Below are positions 32,688 to 41,614 of a DNA stretch of 64,000 nucleotides, piece after piece (within the stretch, counting starts at the first letter, position 1; every line of letters starts with the position of its first letter). The DNA lies in contig CAVUVM010000004.1 of assembly GCA_963744935.1 (NCBI GenBank), positions 310,001-374,000 on the forward strand, read 5' to 3'. This stretch comes from Bog-473 sp963744935. Lineage in GTDB: Bacteria; Actinomycetota; Acidimicrobiia; Acidimicrobiales; RAAP-2. Below the pieces are notes generated by a model. It was not told the origin of the DNA and made no database searches. It worked only from the letters and a program-made list of their open reading frames with translations. Both the position numbers and the translations under genes were made by a program.

Positions 32688-34388
32688 CTAGCCCGCTTCT
32701 CTGAACGTGACGCGGCTGACCGACGGAGCGGCCGAACCGGCCGAAGCGCCTGACCCCACCGACGATGGCGATCCCGACGCTGACGCGGCCGACGCCGCCT
32801 CGCGGGCGTGGTAGCTCGAACGCGTGAGCGGCGAGGCCTCGACGTGGGCGAGACCGAGCGCGGTGCCCGCCTCGCGCAGACGGTCGAACTCCTTGGGAGT
32901 CCAGTAGCGCGACACCGGCAGGTGGTCGCGGCTGGGGCGCAGGTACTGCCCGATGGTGACGATGGACACGCCCACGCCGTGCAGGTCGGCCATGGTGGCC
33001 ACCACCTCGTCCTCTCGCTCGCCCAGCCCGACCATGAGGCCGGACTTGGTGACCAGGCCGGCCGCGCCGGCGCGGGCGAGCACGCCGAGGCTGCGTGCAT
33101 AGCCGGCCGAGGGTCGCACGGCTCGCTGGAGCCGGGCGACCGTCTCGATGTTGTGGTTCAAGACGTCGGGCCGGGCGCCGAAGATCTCGTCGAGTGACGC
33201 TGCGTCGCCCCTGCAGTCCGAGATCAGCACCTCCACCGTGGTCGCCGGCCTGCGTGCTCGGATCGCCCCGATGGTGCTCGCCATCGCCCCCGCTCCTCCG
33301 TCGGGCAGGTCGTCGCGAGCGACGCAGGTCACGACGGCGTGGCTCAGGCGCATGCGCGCCACCGCCTCGGCGACGCGCTCTGGCTCGTCGGGCGACAACG
33401 GCAACGGGTGGCTCGTATCGACCTGGCAGAAGCCGCACGCCCGCGTGCAGCGCTCGCCGTTGATCATGAATGTGGCCGTTCCGTCCGCCCAGCACTCGTA
33501 GATGTTGGGGCAGCCCGCCTCCTCGCAGACTGTCACGAGTCCGAGGTCGTGGACGGTGGCACCCAGCTGCCGGTAGCCCGTGCCGATGCGCACGGGGACA
33601 CGGACCCACGGTGGCTTGCGGTGCCCGATGTCGAGCCCCTCCTCGGGCGCGACACCAGCCTGACGCAGGCGCCGCAACAGGGGCCGCTCGCCGGTCGCCC
33701 ACGTCGCCGGTGCGCTCGGGCCTGTCACGACCGCGTAGTGCTCGGTGCCACCCGGCCCGAACACCTCGGCGGCGCGCGACACGAAGGCGGCTGCGACCTC
33801 CTCCATCGACGCGTCGACCCCTTCCGCCTGCAGCGAGGTCACGCCGCGGTCGGCGATCCCGCACGGCACGATGTTGCCGAACATGGCGAGATCGGTCGCC
33901 ACGTTGAGCGCCACGCCGTGCACGGTGCGCCGCCGGCCCGGTGCGGTCCGCAGGGTCCGCACGCCGATGGCTGCGATCTTGCGCGGAGCGGGACCGCCGG
34001 CGTCGATCCATACACCTGGATATTCGGCCACCGCCGTGGCCCCGGGCAGGCCGAGGTCGGCCAGCGTCTCGATCACGACCCGCTCCAGAGAATGCACGTG
34101 CGCCGGCCCGGCCGCCGGCTCATCAGGTACCGAGACGACGGGATACGCGACCAGCTGCCCGGGCCCGTGGTAGGTGACGTCGCCGCCGCGATCGGCCCGG
34201 GCGAGCACCGCACCCACACTGGCCGGCTCCACCAGGACGTGGCGCATGTCGGCGTGCACGCCGAGCGTGTAAGTGGGCGGGTGCTGCAGGACGAGCAGGT
34301 AGTCGTCGTCCGCCTCGCGCGCCAACGCGTGCTGCAGGACGTCAGCCTCGTGGTAGGGGACGATCCCGAGCGAGCGGATCCGCAGCAC
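32688..34388 (-). CDS. Fused lipoyl(octanoyl)transferase LipB - lipoyl synthase LipA
   Basis: The single 566-residue frame carries two normally separate enzymes. Residues about 1-235 are LipB, with LLVLQHPPTYTLG, GGDVTYHGPGQLVAYPV and RTVHGVALNVA. Residues about 255-545 are LipA, a radical-SAM enzyme with the auxiliary cluster motif CEEAGCPNIYEC (about Cys287/292/298), the radical-SAM CX3CX2C in CTRACGFC, and a C-terminal RSSYHA motif for the auxiliary Fe-S cluster. There is no stop or frameshift between them. LipB moves octanoate from ACP to the E2 lipoyl lysine and LipA inserts two sulfurs. Downstream of E2 and lpd on the same strand, it supplies their cofactor. Confidence 0.93.
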   Translation of the reverse strand: MLRIRSLGIVPYHEADVLQHALAREADDDYLLVLQHPPTYTLGVHADMRHVLVEPASVGAVLARADRGGDVTYHGPGQLVAYPVVSVPDEPAAGPAHVHSLERVVIETLADLGLPGATAVAEYPGVWIDAGGPAPRKIAAIGVRTLRTAPGRRRTVHGVALNVATDLAMFGNIVPCGIADRGVTSLQAEGVDASMEEVAAAFVSRAAEVFGPGGTEHYAVVTGPSAPATWATGERPLLRRLRQAGVAPEEGLDIGHRKPPWVRVPVRIGTGYRQLGATVHDLGLVTVCEEAGCPNIYECWADGTATFMINGERCTRACGFCQVDTSHPLPLSPDEPERVAEAVARMRLSHAVVTCVARDDLPDGGAGAMASTIGAIRARRPATTVEVLISDCRGDAASLDEIFGARPDVLNHNIETVARLQRAVRPSAGYARSLGVLARAGAAGLVTKSGLMVGLGEREDEVVATMADLHGVGVSIVTIGQYLRPSRDHLPVSRYWTPKEFDRLREAGTALGLAHVEASPLTRSSYHAREAASAASASGSPSSVGSGASAGSAAPSVSRVTFREAG

Positions 34389-34399
34389 GCGCCGAGCTC

Positions 34400-35926
34400 T
34401 CAGAGCTCCGCGGCCCAGTCGCGGGTACCGAGGAGCTCGGCCACCCGCGCCAGAAAGAGAGAGACGTAGGCGCCGTCGACGGCGCGGTGGTCCCAGCTCA
34501 CCCCGAGGATGCCGGTCGAGTGAATGGCGATGGACTCCGAGCCGTCCGAGTGCGTCACCACGACCGGCCGCCGCGCAATCCCGTCTGTCGCCAGGATGGC
34601 CACCTGAGGCTGGTTGATGATCGGGACCGTGAAGTAGGTACCGAACGGGCCGTCGTTGGTGATGGAGAAGGTGCCACCGGCGATGTCGTCCGCGTTGAGC
34701 TGGCGGCCGCGCGCCCGCTCCGCCAGGTCGCGTATCCGTCGCGCCACGCCGCGCAGGGTGACCTCTTCGGCCCGGTGAATGACCGGGACGATCAATCCCT
34801 CGTGCGACAAGTCGACGGCGATGCCCAGGTTGACTTCGGCGTGCACCAGGAGCGAGTCGTCGACGACCGACGCGTTCAGCAAGGGGAAGTCACGCAACGC
34901 TTCGACGGCGGCGCGGGCGACGAAGGGCAGGTAGGTGAGCGTGAAGCCCTCCTCGGCCCTGAATCGATCACCCCATGCCGTGCGCACCCGCTCGACGGCC
35001 TCGAAGTCGACCTCGTTGGCGATGAAGGCGTGGGGCGACGTCGCCTTCGAGCGCACCATGTGCTCGGCGGTGCGCCGCCGCATGTTCGAGAACGGCACGA
35101 GCTGGTCCCCGGCGGCGCGGAACGACGCCATCGACACGGGCGGGGTCGCGGGGACGACGCGCGCCGGTGAGGTTGCGACGGTCGCGGGCGCCGACGCGGC
35201 CGACGGCGCTGTCGGTGCGACGGGCGTCGCGGGAACGGTCGGTGCGACGGGCGTTGCGGGAGCTGTCGGCGCTACCGACGGTGCTGCCGCCGACGCCGCC
35301 GGCGCGGTTTGGGCCGAGGCGCGTCGAGCGTCCGCGGCCTGCAAGGCGTCCTCGCGCGTGATGCGTCCGCCTGCACCGGTACCGGTGACCTCGGTCTCGC
35401 TGATGCCGTTCTCCGCGAGGATCTTGCGCACCATCGGCGAGAGGAGCAGCGGTTCTGGTCCCTCACCGTCGATTGACGGGGCTGTTGCCGCCGTAGGTGC
35501 CGGTGCCGGTTCGGGAGCAGGAGGCGGGGCTGGGGGCGCCGCGGCGGGGGGTGGCGCCGCGGGTGCGGGCTCGGGTGGGGAGGGAGGCGGGGGCGGTGGC
35601 GGTGGCGATGACGGTGGTGGTGGCGCAGGCGCCGCCTCGATCGGTGCGGACGACGTCTCGGCGACCGGGGTCGCGGACGCGCCGGACGACGCGCCGTCGC
35701 CGATCACGGCGAGCTTCACACCGACCTCGACCGTCTCGCCCTCTGGTACGAGGATCTCGGTGAGGACGCCGGCCGCGGGCGAAGGCACCTCGGAGTCGAC
35801 CTTGTCGGTCGAGACCTCGAAGAGCGGCTCGTCACGCTCGATCGTGTCGCCGACCGCCTTCATCCAGCGGGTGATCGTGCCCTCGGTGACCGTCTCACCG
35901 AGTTGCGGCATCATCACGTCAGCCAA
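34400..35926 (-). CDS. 2-oxoacid dehydrogenase E2 (dihydrolipoamide acyltransferase)
   Basis: The 508-residue protein has one N-terminal lipoyl domain with FEVSTDKVDSEV, Lys42 being the lipoylated residue. A very long Pro/Ala linker follows (about 90-150), then a peripheral subunit-binding domain (about 153-195, LLSPMVRKILAENG), a second Ala/Pro linker, and the catalytic domain ending in VSWDHRAVDGAYVSLFL. Actinobacterial E2s serve both pyruvate and 2-oxoglutarate complexes, so SucB or DlaT cannot be told apart. aceE lies in the same block, which favours a pyruvate dehydrogenase role. It is flanked by lpd (8-bp overlap) and lipBA. Confidence 0.9.
   Translation of the reverse strand: MADVMMPQLGETVTEGTITRWMKAVGDTIERDEPLFEVSTDKVDSEVPSPAAGVLTEILVPEGETVEVGVKLAVIGDGASSGASATPVAETSSAPIEAAPAPPPPSSPPPPPPPPSPPEPAPAAPPPAAAPPAPPPAPEPAPAPTAATAPSIDGEGPEPLLLSPMVRKILAENGISETEVTGTGAGGRITREDALQAADARRASAQTAPAASAAAPSVAPTAPATPVAPTVPATPVAPTAPSAASAPATVATSPARVVPATPPVSMASFRAAGDQLVPFSNMRRRTAEHMVRSKATSPHAFIANEVDFEAVERVRTAWGDRFRAEEGFTLTYLPFVARAAVEALRDFPLLNASVVDDSLLVHAEVNLGIAVDLSHEGLIVPVIHRAEEVTLRGVARRIRDLAERARGRQLNADDIAGGTFSITNDGPFGTYFTVPIINQPQVAILATDGIARRPVVVTHSDGSESIAIHSTGILGVSWDHRAVDGAYVSLFLARVAELLGTRDWAAEL
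35211..35291. repeat. 27-bp in-frame repeat in the E2 linker
   Basis: Two near-identical 27-bp copies (starting at 35211 and 35238) and a degenerate third lie in the second Ala/Pro linker of E2, encoding repeats of an APTAPATPV-like nonapeptide. They lengthen or shorten a flexible arm and keep the frame. Confidence 0.75.
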
Positions 35927-37334
35927 GGTGGAGTCCCCTTCCGGTCAGTGCCTGCATCGTCTCACCGAATGTCTCGGACAGCGACGGGTGCGGCTGGAGG
36001 AATTGTGCGACCTCGTCGGGGTATGCCTCCCAGTTGACGGCCAGATAGCCGCCGCTCAACTGCTCGGTCACCCACGGGCCGCACATGTGTACGCCGAGGA
36101 CCCGTCCGGCGGTGCCGTCGGGGCGCCTCTCGGCCACGATCTTCACCAGGCCCTCGGTGTCACCGATGATCTGGGCCCGGCTGTTTCCCCCGAAGGGGTC
36201 CTTCTTGGTCACGACCTCGTAGCCCGCCGCCTTCGCCTGCGCCTCGGTCATGCCGCAGAACGCCACTTCGGGGTGGCAGTAGATGGCCCAGGGGACCTTG
36301 CCGTTGTCGACCGGCACCACGGGCTCGCCGAGCATGGTCTTGACCGCGACGATGGCCTCCGCGAAACCGACGTGGGCGAGCTGCGGTGTCCCGGCCACGA
36401 TGTCGCCGACGGCCCAGACGCCGTCGACGTTGGTGCGCTGGTACTCGTCGGTCACGACGAAGCCGCGCTCGTTGATGTGGACGCCGACCCCGTCGGCCAC
36501 CAACCCTTCGGTCCGGGGGCGCCGGCCTACCGACACGACGATGGCCTCGACGTCCCACGACAGCTCGCCCGCCTTCACGGTCGTGACGGTGAAATCGGTC
36601 GACGGGGTGTGCGACTCCACCTTGACTCCGGTCACGATGTCGATGCCGCGCTTCTTGAAGGCGCGGACCACGACGCGTACCAGGTCGTCGTCGCACCCCG
36701 GGAGGATCGCGTCGAGCGCCTCGAGGATCGTGACCTTCGAGCCGAGGTCGGCGAGGAGCGAGGCGAACTCGCACCCGACGACGCCACCGCCGATGACGAC
36801 GACCGAGGCGGGAAGCTTGCGCAGGTCCAAGAACTCGTCCGAGGTCATGACCCAGCGGCCGTCGAGCTCGAAGCCAGAGAGCATGTGGGGCACCGAGCCC
36901 GAGGCCAGCACGACGTTGCGGCCGGTGATGACGCGCCCGGCATCCTCTCCGTCGACGACCTCGACCCGGAGCCCCGGCTTGAGCGTGCCGGTGCCGATCA
37001 GCGTCGTCACCTTGCGGCCCTTGAGGAGCCCGGCCAGGCCCTTCCAGAGCTTGTCGACGACGGCGATCTTGCGGTCCTGGCTCCTCGAGAAGTCGACGGT
37101 GTACCCGGGGACGTCGAAGCCGAACTCCTTGGACGCCTCGATGGTGCGTTGCACCGACGCTGTCTCGAGGAATTCCTTGGCGGGGATGCAGCCCCGGTGG
37201 AGGCAGGTCCCACCTACCTTGTCGCGCTCGACGATGGCCACGGAGAGACCGGCTGCGGCACCGTAGAGCGCGGTGGCGTACCCTCCGGGCCCACCGCCGA
37301 TCACGACGATGTCGAACTCGTCCTCTGCGCTCAT
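35919..37334 (-). CDS. lpdA: Dihydrolipoyl dehydrogenase (E3)
   Basis: The 471-residue flavoprotein starts DIVVIGGGPGGYATALYGA (FAD), has the redox-active disulfide GGTCLHRGCIPAK with Cys44 and Cys49, the NAD motif VVIGGGVVGCEFASLLADLG, WAVGDIV, and the C-terminal His-Glu pair in PHPSLSETFGE. It reoxidises lipoamide on E2 with NAD. The ATG at 37334 gives the standard N-terminus; an ORF start further upstream adds unrelated residues. It overlaps the E2 start by 8 bp, so the two should be translationally linked. Confidence 0.94.
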   Translation of the reverse strand: MSAEDEFDIVVIGGGPGGYATALYGAAAGLSVAIVERDKVGGTCLHRGCIPAKEFLETASVQRTIEASKEFGFDVPGYTVDFSRSQDRKIAVVDKLWKGLAGLLKGRKVTTLIGTGTLKPGLRVEVVDGEDAGRVITGRNVVLASGSVPHMLSGFELDGRWVMTSDEFLDLRKLPASVVVIGGGVVGCEFASLLADLGSKVTILEALDAILPGCDDDLVRVVVRAFKKRGIDIVTGVKVESHTPSTDFTVTTVKAGELSWDVEAIVVSVGRRPRTEGLVADGVGVHINERGFVVTDEYQRTNVDGVWAVGDIVAGTPQLAHVGFAEAIVAVKTMLGEPVVPVDNGKVPWAIYCHPEVAFCGMTEAQAKAAGYEVVTKKDPFGGNSRAQIIGDTEGLVKIVAERRPDGTAGRVLGVHMCGPWVTEQLSGGYLAVNWEAYPDEVAQFLQPHPSLSETFGETMQALTGRGLHLG

Positions 37335-37520
37335 CGGTAGCCCTCTTCCTCTGTGCTCACGGTCGTCCGGCCCGGTCGGCTCCCCCGAACTTCTCGATCG
37401 CACCGGATGGAGACCACTGCCGTCCTGCGCTGCTGACGCCGGAGCCTACCGGTCGCTCAGGTGATTCCCGTCCGGCGTCGGTCACTGTAAAGGGCACACC
37501 GGTCAGGGTGATAGACCGTG

Positions 37521-37985
37521 TCAACCGCTCGTGCCAACCCCCGAATCAGCCGCCTGGGTGGCGAGCTCGTCCACCCGGTCGTTCCAGCGGTCACCCGAGT
37601 GTCCTTTGACCCACCGGAAGCTGACCTCGACGTCGTCGCCCAGCGCGAGCGCGAGCAGCGGCTCCCACAGGTCTCGGTTGGCGACGGGCTTGTTGGCGGT
37701 GTTCTTCCAGTTGCGCCGTTGCCAGCCCCTCCACCATTCGTCGGTGAAGCACTTGACCACGTAGGTGGAGTCGCTCACCACCAAGATCCCGCCCGGCGCG
37801 TCCGGCTTGAGAGCCCGTAGGGCCTCGAGCGCTGCCGCGATCTCCATGCGCTGGTTGGTGGTGTGGGGATCGGCCCCACTCGCGAAGGGCCCGTCGGGCA
37901 CGGCCCAGGCCCATCCGCCCGGACCGGGGTTCCCGCGGCAGGCGCCGTCGGTGTACACGGTGAGAGCGGGGTGCCCGGCAGCCAT
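37521..37985 (-). CDS. rnhA: Ribonuclease HI
   Basis: The 154-residue enzyme keeps the acidic catalytic residues and motifs: VYTDGACRGNPGPGGWAW (first Asp), TTNQRMEIAAALEAL (Glu), VVSDSTYVVKCFTDEWW (Asp), and WVKGHSGDRWNDRVDELA (His and final Asp). It removes RNA from RNA-DNA hybrids. ATG at 37985 is used. It lies between lpd and the divergent aceE, and is probably unrelated to lipoate chemistry. Confidence 0.95.
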   Translation of the reverse strand: MAAGHPALTVYTDGACRGNPGPGGWAWAVPDGPFASGADPHTTNQRMEIAAALEALRALKPDAPGGILVVSDSTYVVKCFTDEWWRGWQRRNWKNTANKPVANRDLWEPLLALALGDDVEVSFRWVKGHSGDRWNDRVDELATQAADSGVGTSG

Positions 37986-38051
37986 GCCGAATGTGTAACA
38001 CCCGCGACCGGTGGTCATGGCGGAGCCCTCCGTGCCGGTACCGTGGGGTCG

Positions 38052-40766
38052 ATGCTGTTCGACGGGATCAGCCACCAAGTTCCTGATACCGACCCGGGCG
38101 AGACCGAGGAATGGCTCGACTCCTTTGACGCAATCGTCGACGCCCGCGGCCGGGCCCGGGCGCGCTACCTGCTCATGAAACTCCTCGAGCGGGCCCGCAC
38201 GAAGCAAGTCGACTTCCCCGCCACCGTCTCCACGCCCTACGTCAACACCATCCCCGCCGACGCCGAGCCGTGGTTCCCCGGCGACGAATACCAGGAGCGG
38301 CGCATCCGCGCCTACATCCGCTGGAACGCCGCCGCCATGGTCACCCGGGCCAACACCCGTACCGAGGGGATCGGGGGTCACCTCTCCACCTACGCCAGCT
38401 CCGCGGCGCTCTACGAGGTCGGCTTCAACCATTTCTTCCGCGGCAAGGCCGACGGTGGCTTCGGTGACCAGGTCTACTTCCAAGGACACGCATCGCCGGG
38501 GATCTACGCCCGCGCGTACGTCGAAGGCCGCCTGACCGAAAAGGAGCTGGACAACTTCCGACACGAGGTCGGCGGCGGTGGCCTGCCCAGCTACCCGCAC
38601 CCCCGCTCACTGCCCGACTTCTGGGAGTACCCGACGGTCTCCATGGGGCTCGGGCCCATGGCCGCGATCTACCAGGCCCACGTCAACCGGTACCTGCACC
38701 TGCGCCACCTCGTCGACACCAGCGGCAGTCGCGTGTGGTGTTTCGTCGGCGACGGCGAGATGGACGAGCCCGAGGCCATCGGCGCCCTGGGCGTAGCCGG
38801 GCGCGAGCACCTCGACAACCTGATCTTCGTGGTCAACTGCAACCTGCAGCGGCTCGACGGGCCCGTCCGTGGCAACGGCAAGATCATCCAAGAGCTCGAA
38901 GCAGTCTTCCGCGGCGCCGGGTGGAACGTGATCAAGGTCATCTGGGGCTCGCGCTGGGACGCCCTCTTGGCCAAAGACGTCGACGGCGTCCTGCTGGACC
39001 GCATGAACACCACGCTCGACGGCGAGTACCAGAAGCTGGCCGTCGAGTCGGGCGCGTATATCCGCGAGCACTTCTTCGGCCCCGATCCCCGCCTGCGCAA
39101 GATGGTCGAGGACCTGAGCGACGACGAGTTGGTCACGCTCCCCCGGGGCGGGCACGACTACCGAAAGCTCTACGCCGCCTACAAGCTGGCCACCGAGCAG
39201 CACGGCGCCCCGACGGTGATCCTGGCCAAGACGATCAAGGGGTGGACCCTCGGGCCCGAGATCGAAGCCCGCAACGCGACGCACCAGATCAAGAAGATGA
39301 CCAAGGCGCAGCAGCGCACGCTGCGCGACCGCCTGTACCTGACCGACGACATCCCGGACTCGGCGCTCGAGTCGGGCGGACCGCCCTACATCAGGCCCGC
39401 CGAGGGCTCCGACGCCATGCAGTACCTGCGGGCGCGCGGACGAGTGCTCGACGGCCCCCTGCCCATCCGGGTCGTGCGGCCGACGCCAGCGCTCCGCCCC
39501 GACGCCAAGGTGTTCGAGGAGTTCGCCGCAGGGTCAGGGAAGCAGTCGGTGTCGACGACCATGGTGTTCGCCCGCCTCCTGCGCAACCTGGTGCGTGACC
39601 CCACCGTCGGCCCGCTGGTGGCGCCCATCGTCTCGGACGAGGCACGGACCTTCGGCCTCGAGCCGCTCATCGCCGAGGCCAAGATCTACGCGCCCGACGG
39701 GCAGAACTACGTCCCGGTCGACGCCGACCTGCCGCTGAACTACGCCGAGAGCTCCTCGGGCCAGGTACTCCAGGAGGGCATCACCGAGGCGGGGGCGCTG
39801 TCCTCGTTCATCGCGTTGGCGACGGCCTACGCGACGTGGGGGCAGCCGATGCTGCCCGTGTACCTCTTCTATTCGATGTTCGGCTTTCAGCGCGTCGGCG
39901 ACCTGGCCTGGGCGCTCGGCGACATGCGAGGCCGTGGCATCCTGGCCGGCTGCACCGCGGGGCGCACGACGCTGATGGGCGAGGGCCTCCAACACGACGA
40001 CGGGCAGTCGCCACTCCTCGCCTCCACCAACCCCGCCGCCATGGTCTACGACGCGTCGTTCGCCTACGAGGTGGCCGTGATCATGGAGGCCGCGGTGACC
40101 GAGATCTTCGGCGCCGAACCCAAGGACCGCTTCTGGTACCTGACGCTCTACAACGAGACGTACCCCATGCCCCGACTCCCAGAAGGGGACGAGGGCGCGG
40201 CCACCCGGCGCGGCATCATCGACGGCATCTACCGCTTCGCCCCGGCGCCCCAGACGAAGGCGAGCGGCGACCTGCGCGCGTCATTGTGCTTCTCGGGGCC
40301 GATGTGGAGCATCGCGCTGGAGGCACAGCATCTGCTGGCCGAGCTGTACAACGTGAGCGCCGACCTTTGGGCCGTCACCTCGTGGACCAACCTGCGCACC
40401 GACGCACTCGAGACCGAGCGCTGGAACCGCCTCCACCCCGAGGATCCGCCGCGCACCGCCCGCATCACGGCGGCACTCGGCAACGGACTGGACCCCGTCG
40501 TCGCCATCACCGACTACATGCGCTCGGTTCCCGACCAGGTGTCGCGCTTCGTCGAGCGACCGTACACGTCGTTGGGCACGGACGGCTTCGGCCGCTCCGA
40601 CGCCAGGGACGCGCTGCGCTCGTACTTCGAGGTGGACGCGGCCCATCTGGTGATCTCGGTGCTCCAGCAGCTGGCGAGCCGAGGACGCCTCGATCCCGCC
40701 ACTGTGTCGGCCGCCATCGCCCAGGCCGGGATCGACCCCGACCGCATCGCCCCGTTCAGGGTCTGA
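38052..40766 (+). CDS. aceE: Pyruvate dehydrogenase E1, homodimeric type
   Basis: The 904-residue enzyme has YVNTIPADAEPWFPGD and RWNAAAMVTRANTR near the N-terminus, the thiamine-diphosphate motif GDGEMDEPEAIGALG with VVNCN (about residues 233-262), and the transketolase-like C-terminal part including YAESSSGQVLQEGITEAGA, FSMFGFQRVGDL-type segments and LGTDGFGRSDARDALRSYF. This single-chain E1 is the actinobacterial and gammaproteobacterial type. It decarboxylates pyruvate and passes acetyl to E2. It is divergent from rnhA, 66 bp away. E2, E3 and lipoate genes lie within 6 kb. Confidence 0.95.
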   Translation: MLFDGISHQVPDTDPGETEEWLDSFDAIVDARGRARARYLLMKLLERARTKQVDFPATVSTPYVNTIPADAEPWFPGDEYQERRIRAYIRWNAAAMVTRANTRTEGIGGHLSTYASSAALYEVGFNHFFRGKADGGFGDQVYFQGHASPGIYARAYVEGRLTEKELDNFRHEVGGGGLPSYPHPRSLPDFWEYPTVSMGLGPMAAIYQAHVNRYLHLRHLVDTSGSRVWCFVGDGEMDEPEAIGALGVAGREHLDNLIFVVNCNLQRLDGPVRGNGKIIQELEAVFRGAGWNVIKVIWGSRWDALLAKDVDGVLLDRMNTTLDGEYQKLAVESGAYIREHFFGPDPRLRKMVEDLSDDELVTLPRGGHDYRKLYAAYKLATEQHGAPTVILAKTIKGWTLGPEIEARNATHQIKKMTKAQQRTLRDRLYLTDDIPDSALESGGPPYIRPAEGSDAMQYLRARGRVLDGPLPIRVVRPTPALRPDAKVFEEFAAGSGKQSVSTTMVFARLLRNLVRDPTVGPLVAPIVSDEARTFGLEPLIAEAKIYAPDGQNYVPVDADLPLNYAESSSGQVLQEGITEAGALSSFIALATAYATWGQPMLPVYLFYSMFGFQRVGDLAWALGDMRGRGILAGCTAGRTTLMGEGLQHDDGQSPLLASTNPAAMVYDASFAYEVAVIMEAAVTEIFGAEPKDRFWYLTLYNETYPMPRLPEGDEGAATRRGIIDGIYRFAPAPQTKASGDLRASLCFSGPMWSIALEAQHLLAELYNVSADLWAVTSWTNLRTDALETERWNRLHPEDPPRTARITAALGNGLDPVVAITDYMRSVPDQVSRFVERPYTSLGTDGFGRSDARDALRSYFEVDAAHLVISVLQQLASRGRLDPATVSAAIAQAGIDPDRIAPFRV

Positions 40767-40784
40767 GGCCGGTCGCCCCCGCCT

Positions 40785-41108
40785 TCACCTGCTGAGCGCG
40801 GCCACGAACGCGGCCAGTGCCTCTTCCGCACCCTCGGGCACGCTGAGGACCAGCGCGCGCTGTTCGGGCCCGATATCGATCGACACGTCGAAGAACGGGC
40901 AGCATTGCTTCTCGCGCTGGCCGAGTGACGCCGCCGCCACGAGCGCGTCGTCGGAGTCGGCGAGCGTGAACCGCACCGAGCTCGGTCCCGGGTCCACCGA
41001 GACGACGGCGGAGGCGACCAGTTCGCGCCATTCCCCCACTCGGGCCGCCAACGACCCGGCGTCGAGGTCGCACGCGATGGGGACGTCGCGCGCCGCGTCG
41101 GCGCTCAT
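40785..41108 (-). CDS. Small protein with CCPFF motif
   Basis: The 107-residue soluble protein starts at ATG 41108 and overlaps the DinB-like gene stop by 4 bp. The salient feature is REKQCCPFFDVSIDIGPEQR, a vicinal Cys pair followed by Pro-Phe-Phe, seen in small proteins linked to metal or thiol stress. A following beta strand, LVLSVPEGAEEALAAF, ends the chain. There is no transmembrane span or known catalytic motif. The Cys pair suggests metal or thiol binding. Function is not established. Confidence 0.65.
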   Translation of the reverse strand: MSADAARDVPIACDLDAGSLAARVGEWRELVASAVVSVDPGPSSVRFTLADSDDALVAAASLGQREKQCCPFFDVSIDIGPEQRALVLSVPEGAEEALAAFVAALSR

Positions 41109-41614
41109 CGCCGGTCCGCCGCCATGATGGCGTCCCGCGTGATCTCCATATGGCCGAGATGCTGGAACAACTCTTCGAGGATGTGGAGCAGCACGGCCCC
41201 CTTGGCCTCCTTGTAGGGATTCGGGTCCTCCGCGTTGCGCGACACGCCGGCCGGTGCGGCCCAAGAGTCGAAGTCGACCATGTCCTCGTGCAGCCGCCGG
41301 CGTGCCTGCTCGGTTCGTCGGACCAGCCCGGCCACGTCGCCGCGCGCCGTGAACTCGGCCGCTCGGTCACGCTGTACCGACCGTTCGGCCACTGTGGCGC
41401 CGGCCCAGAACTCCATGACGCCGAGGCAGTGGGTCAGGATCACGAAGGGTGAGTTGGCATCGCGGAAGAGCGGGCGCCGGTTGGCCATGTCGTCGCCGAG
41501 CTCCTCGACGATGGACACCATCGCGCCCAGCGCCAGGTCGACGAACCACAGGTAGTGCGCCGCCGACACGGCAACGGGTGGTCCGTCCCCGGGCTCAGTG
41601 GGCGACCCAGGCAT
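41105..41614 (-). CDS. DinB/YfiT-like four-helix metal-binding protein
   Basis: The 169-residue protein has the DinB helical-bundle pattern: HYLWFVDLALGAMVSIVEEL, a middle ILTHCLGVMEFWAGA with the metal-ligand His, and C-terminal VLLHILEELFQHLGHMEITRD with two spaced His residues. This gives the usual three-His site. In actinobacteria such proteins often act as thiol (mycothiol) transferases. It lies between an Rrf2 regulator, which overlaps its start by 20 bp, and the CCPFF protein, on one strand. Confidence 0.78.
   Translation of the reverse strand: MPGSPTEPGDGPPVAVSAAHYLWFVDLALGAMVSIVEELGDDMANRRPLFRDANSPFVILTHCLGVMEFWAGATVAERSVQRDRAAEFTARGDVAGLVRRTEQARRRLHEDMVDFDSWAAPAGVSRNAEDPNPYKEAKGAVLLHILEELFQHLGHMEITRDAIMAADRR

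Noticed and set aside
37335..37520. Riboswitch or promoter between lpd and rnhA
   Set aside because: A TTGACA-like box on the minus strand has no -10 at the right spacing; no conserved leader recognised.
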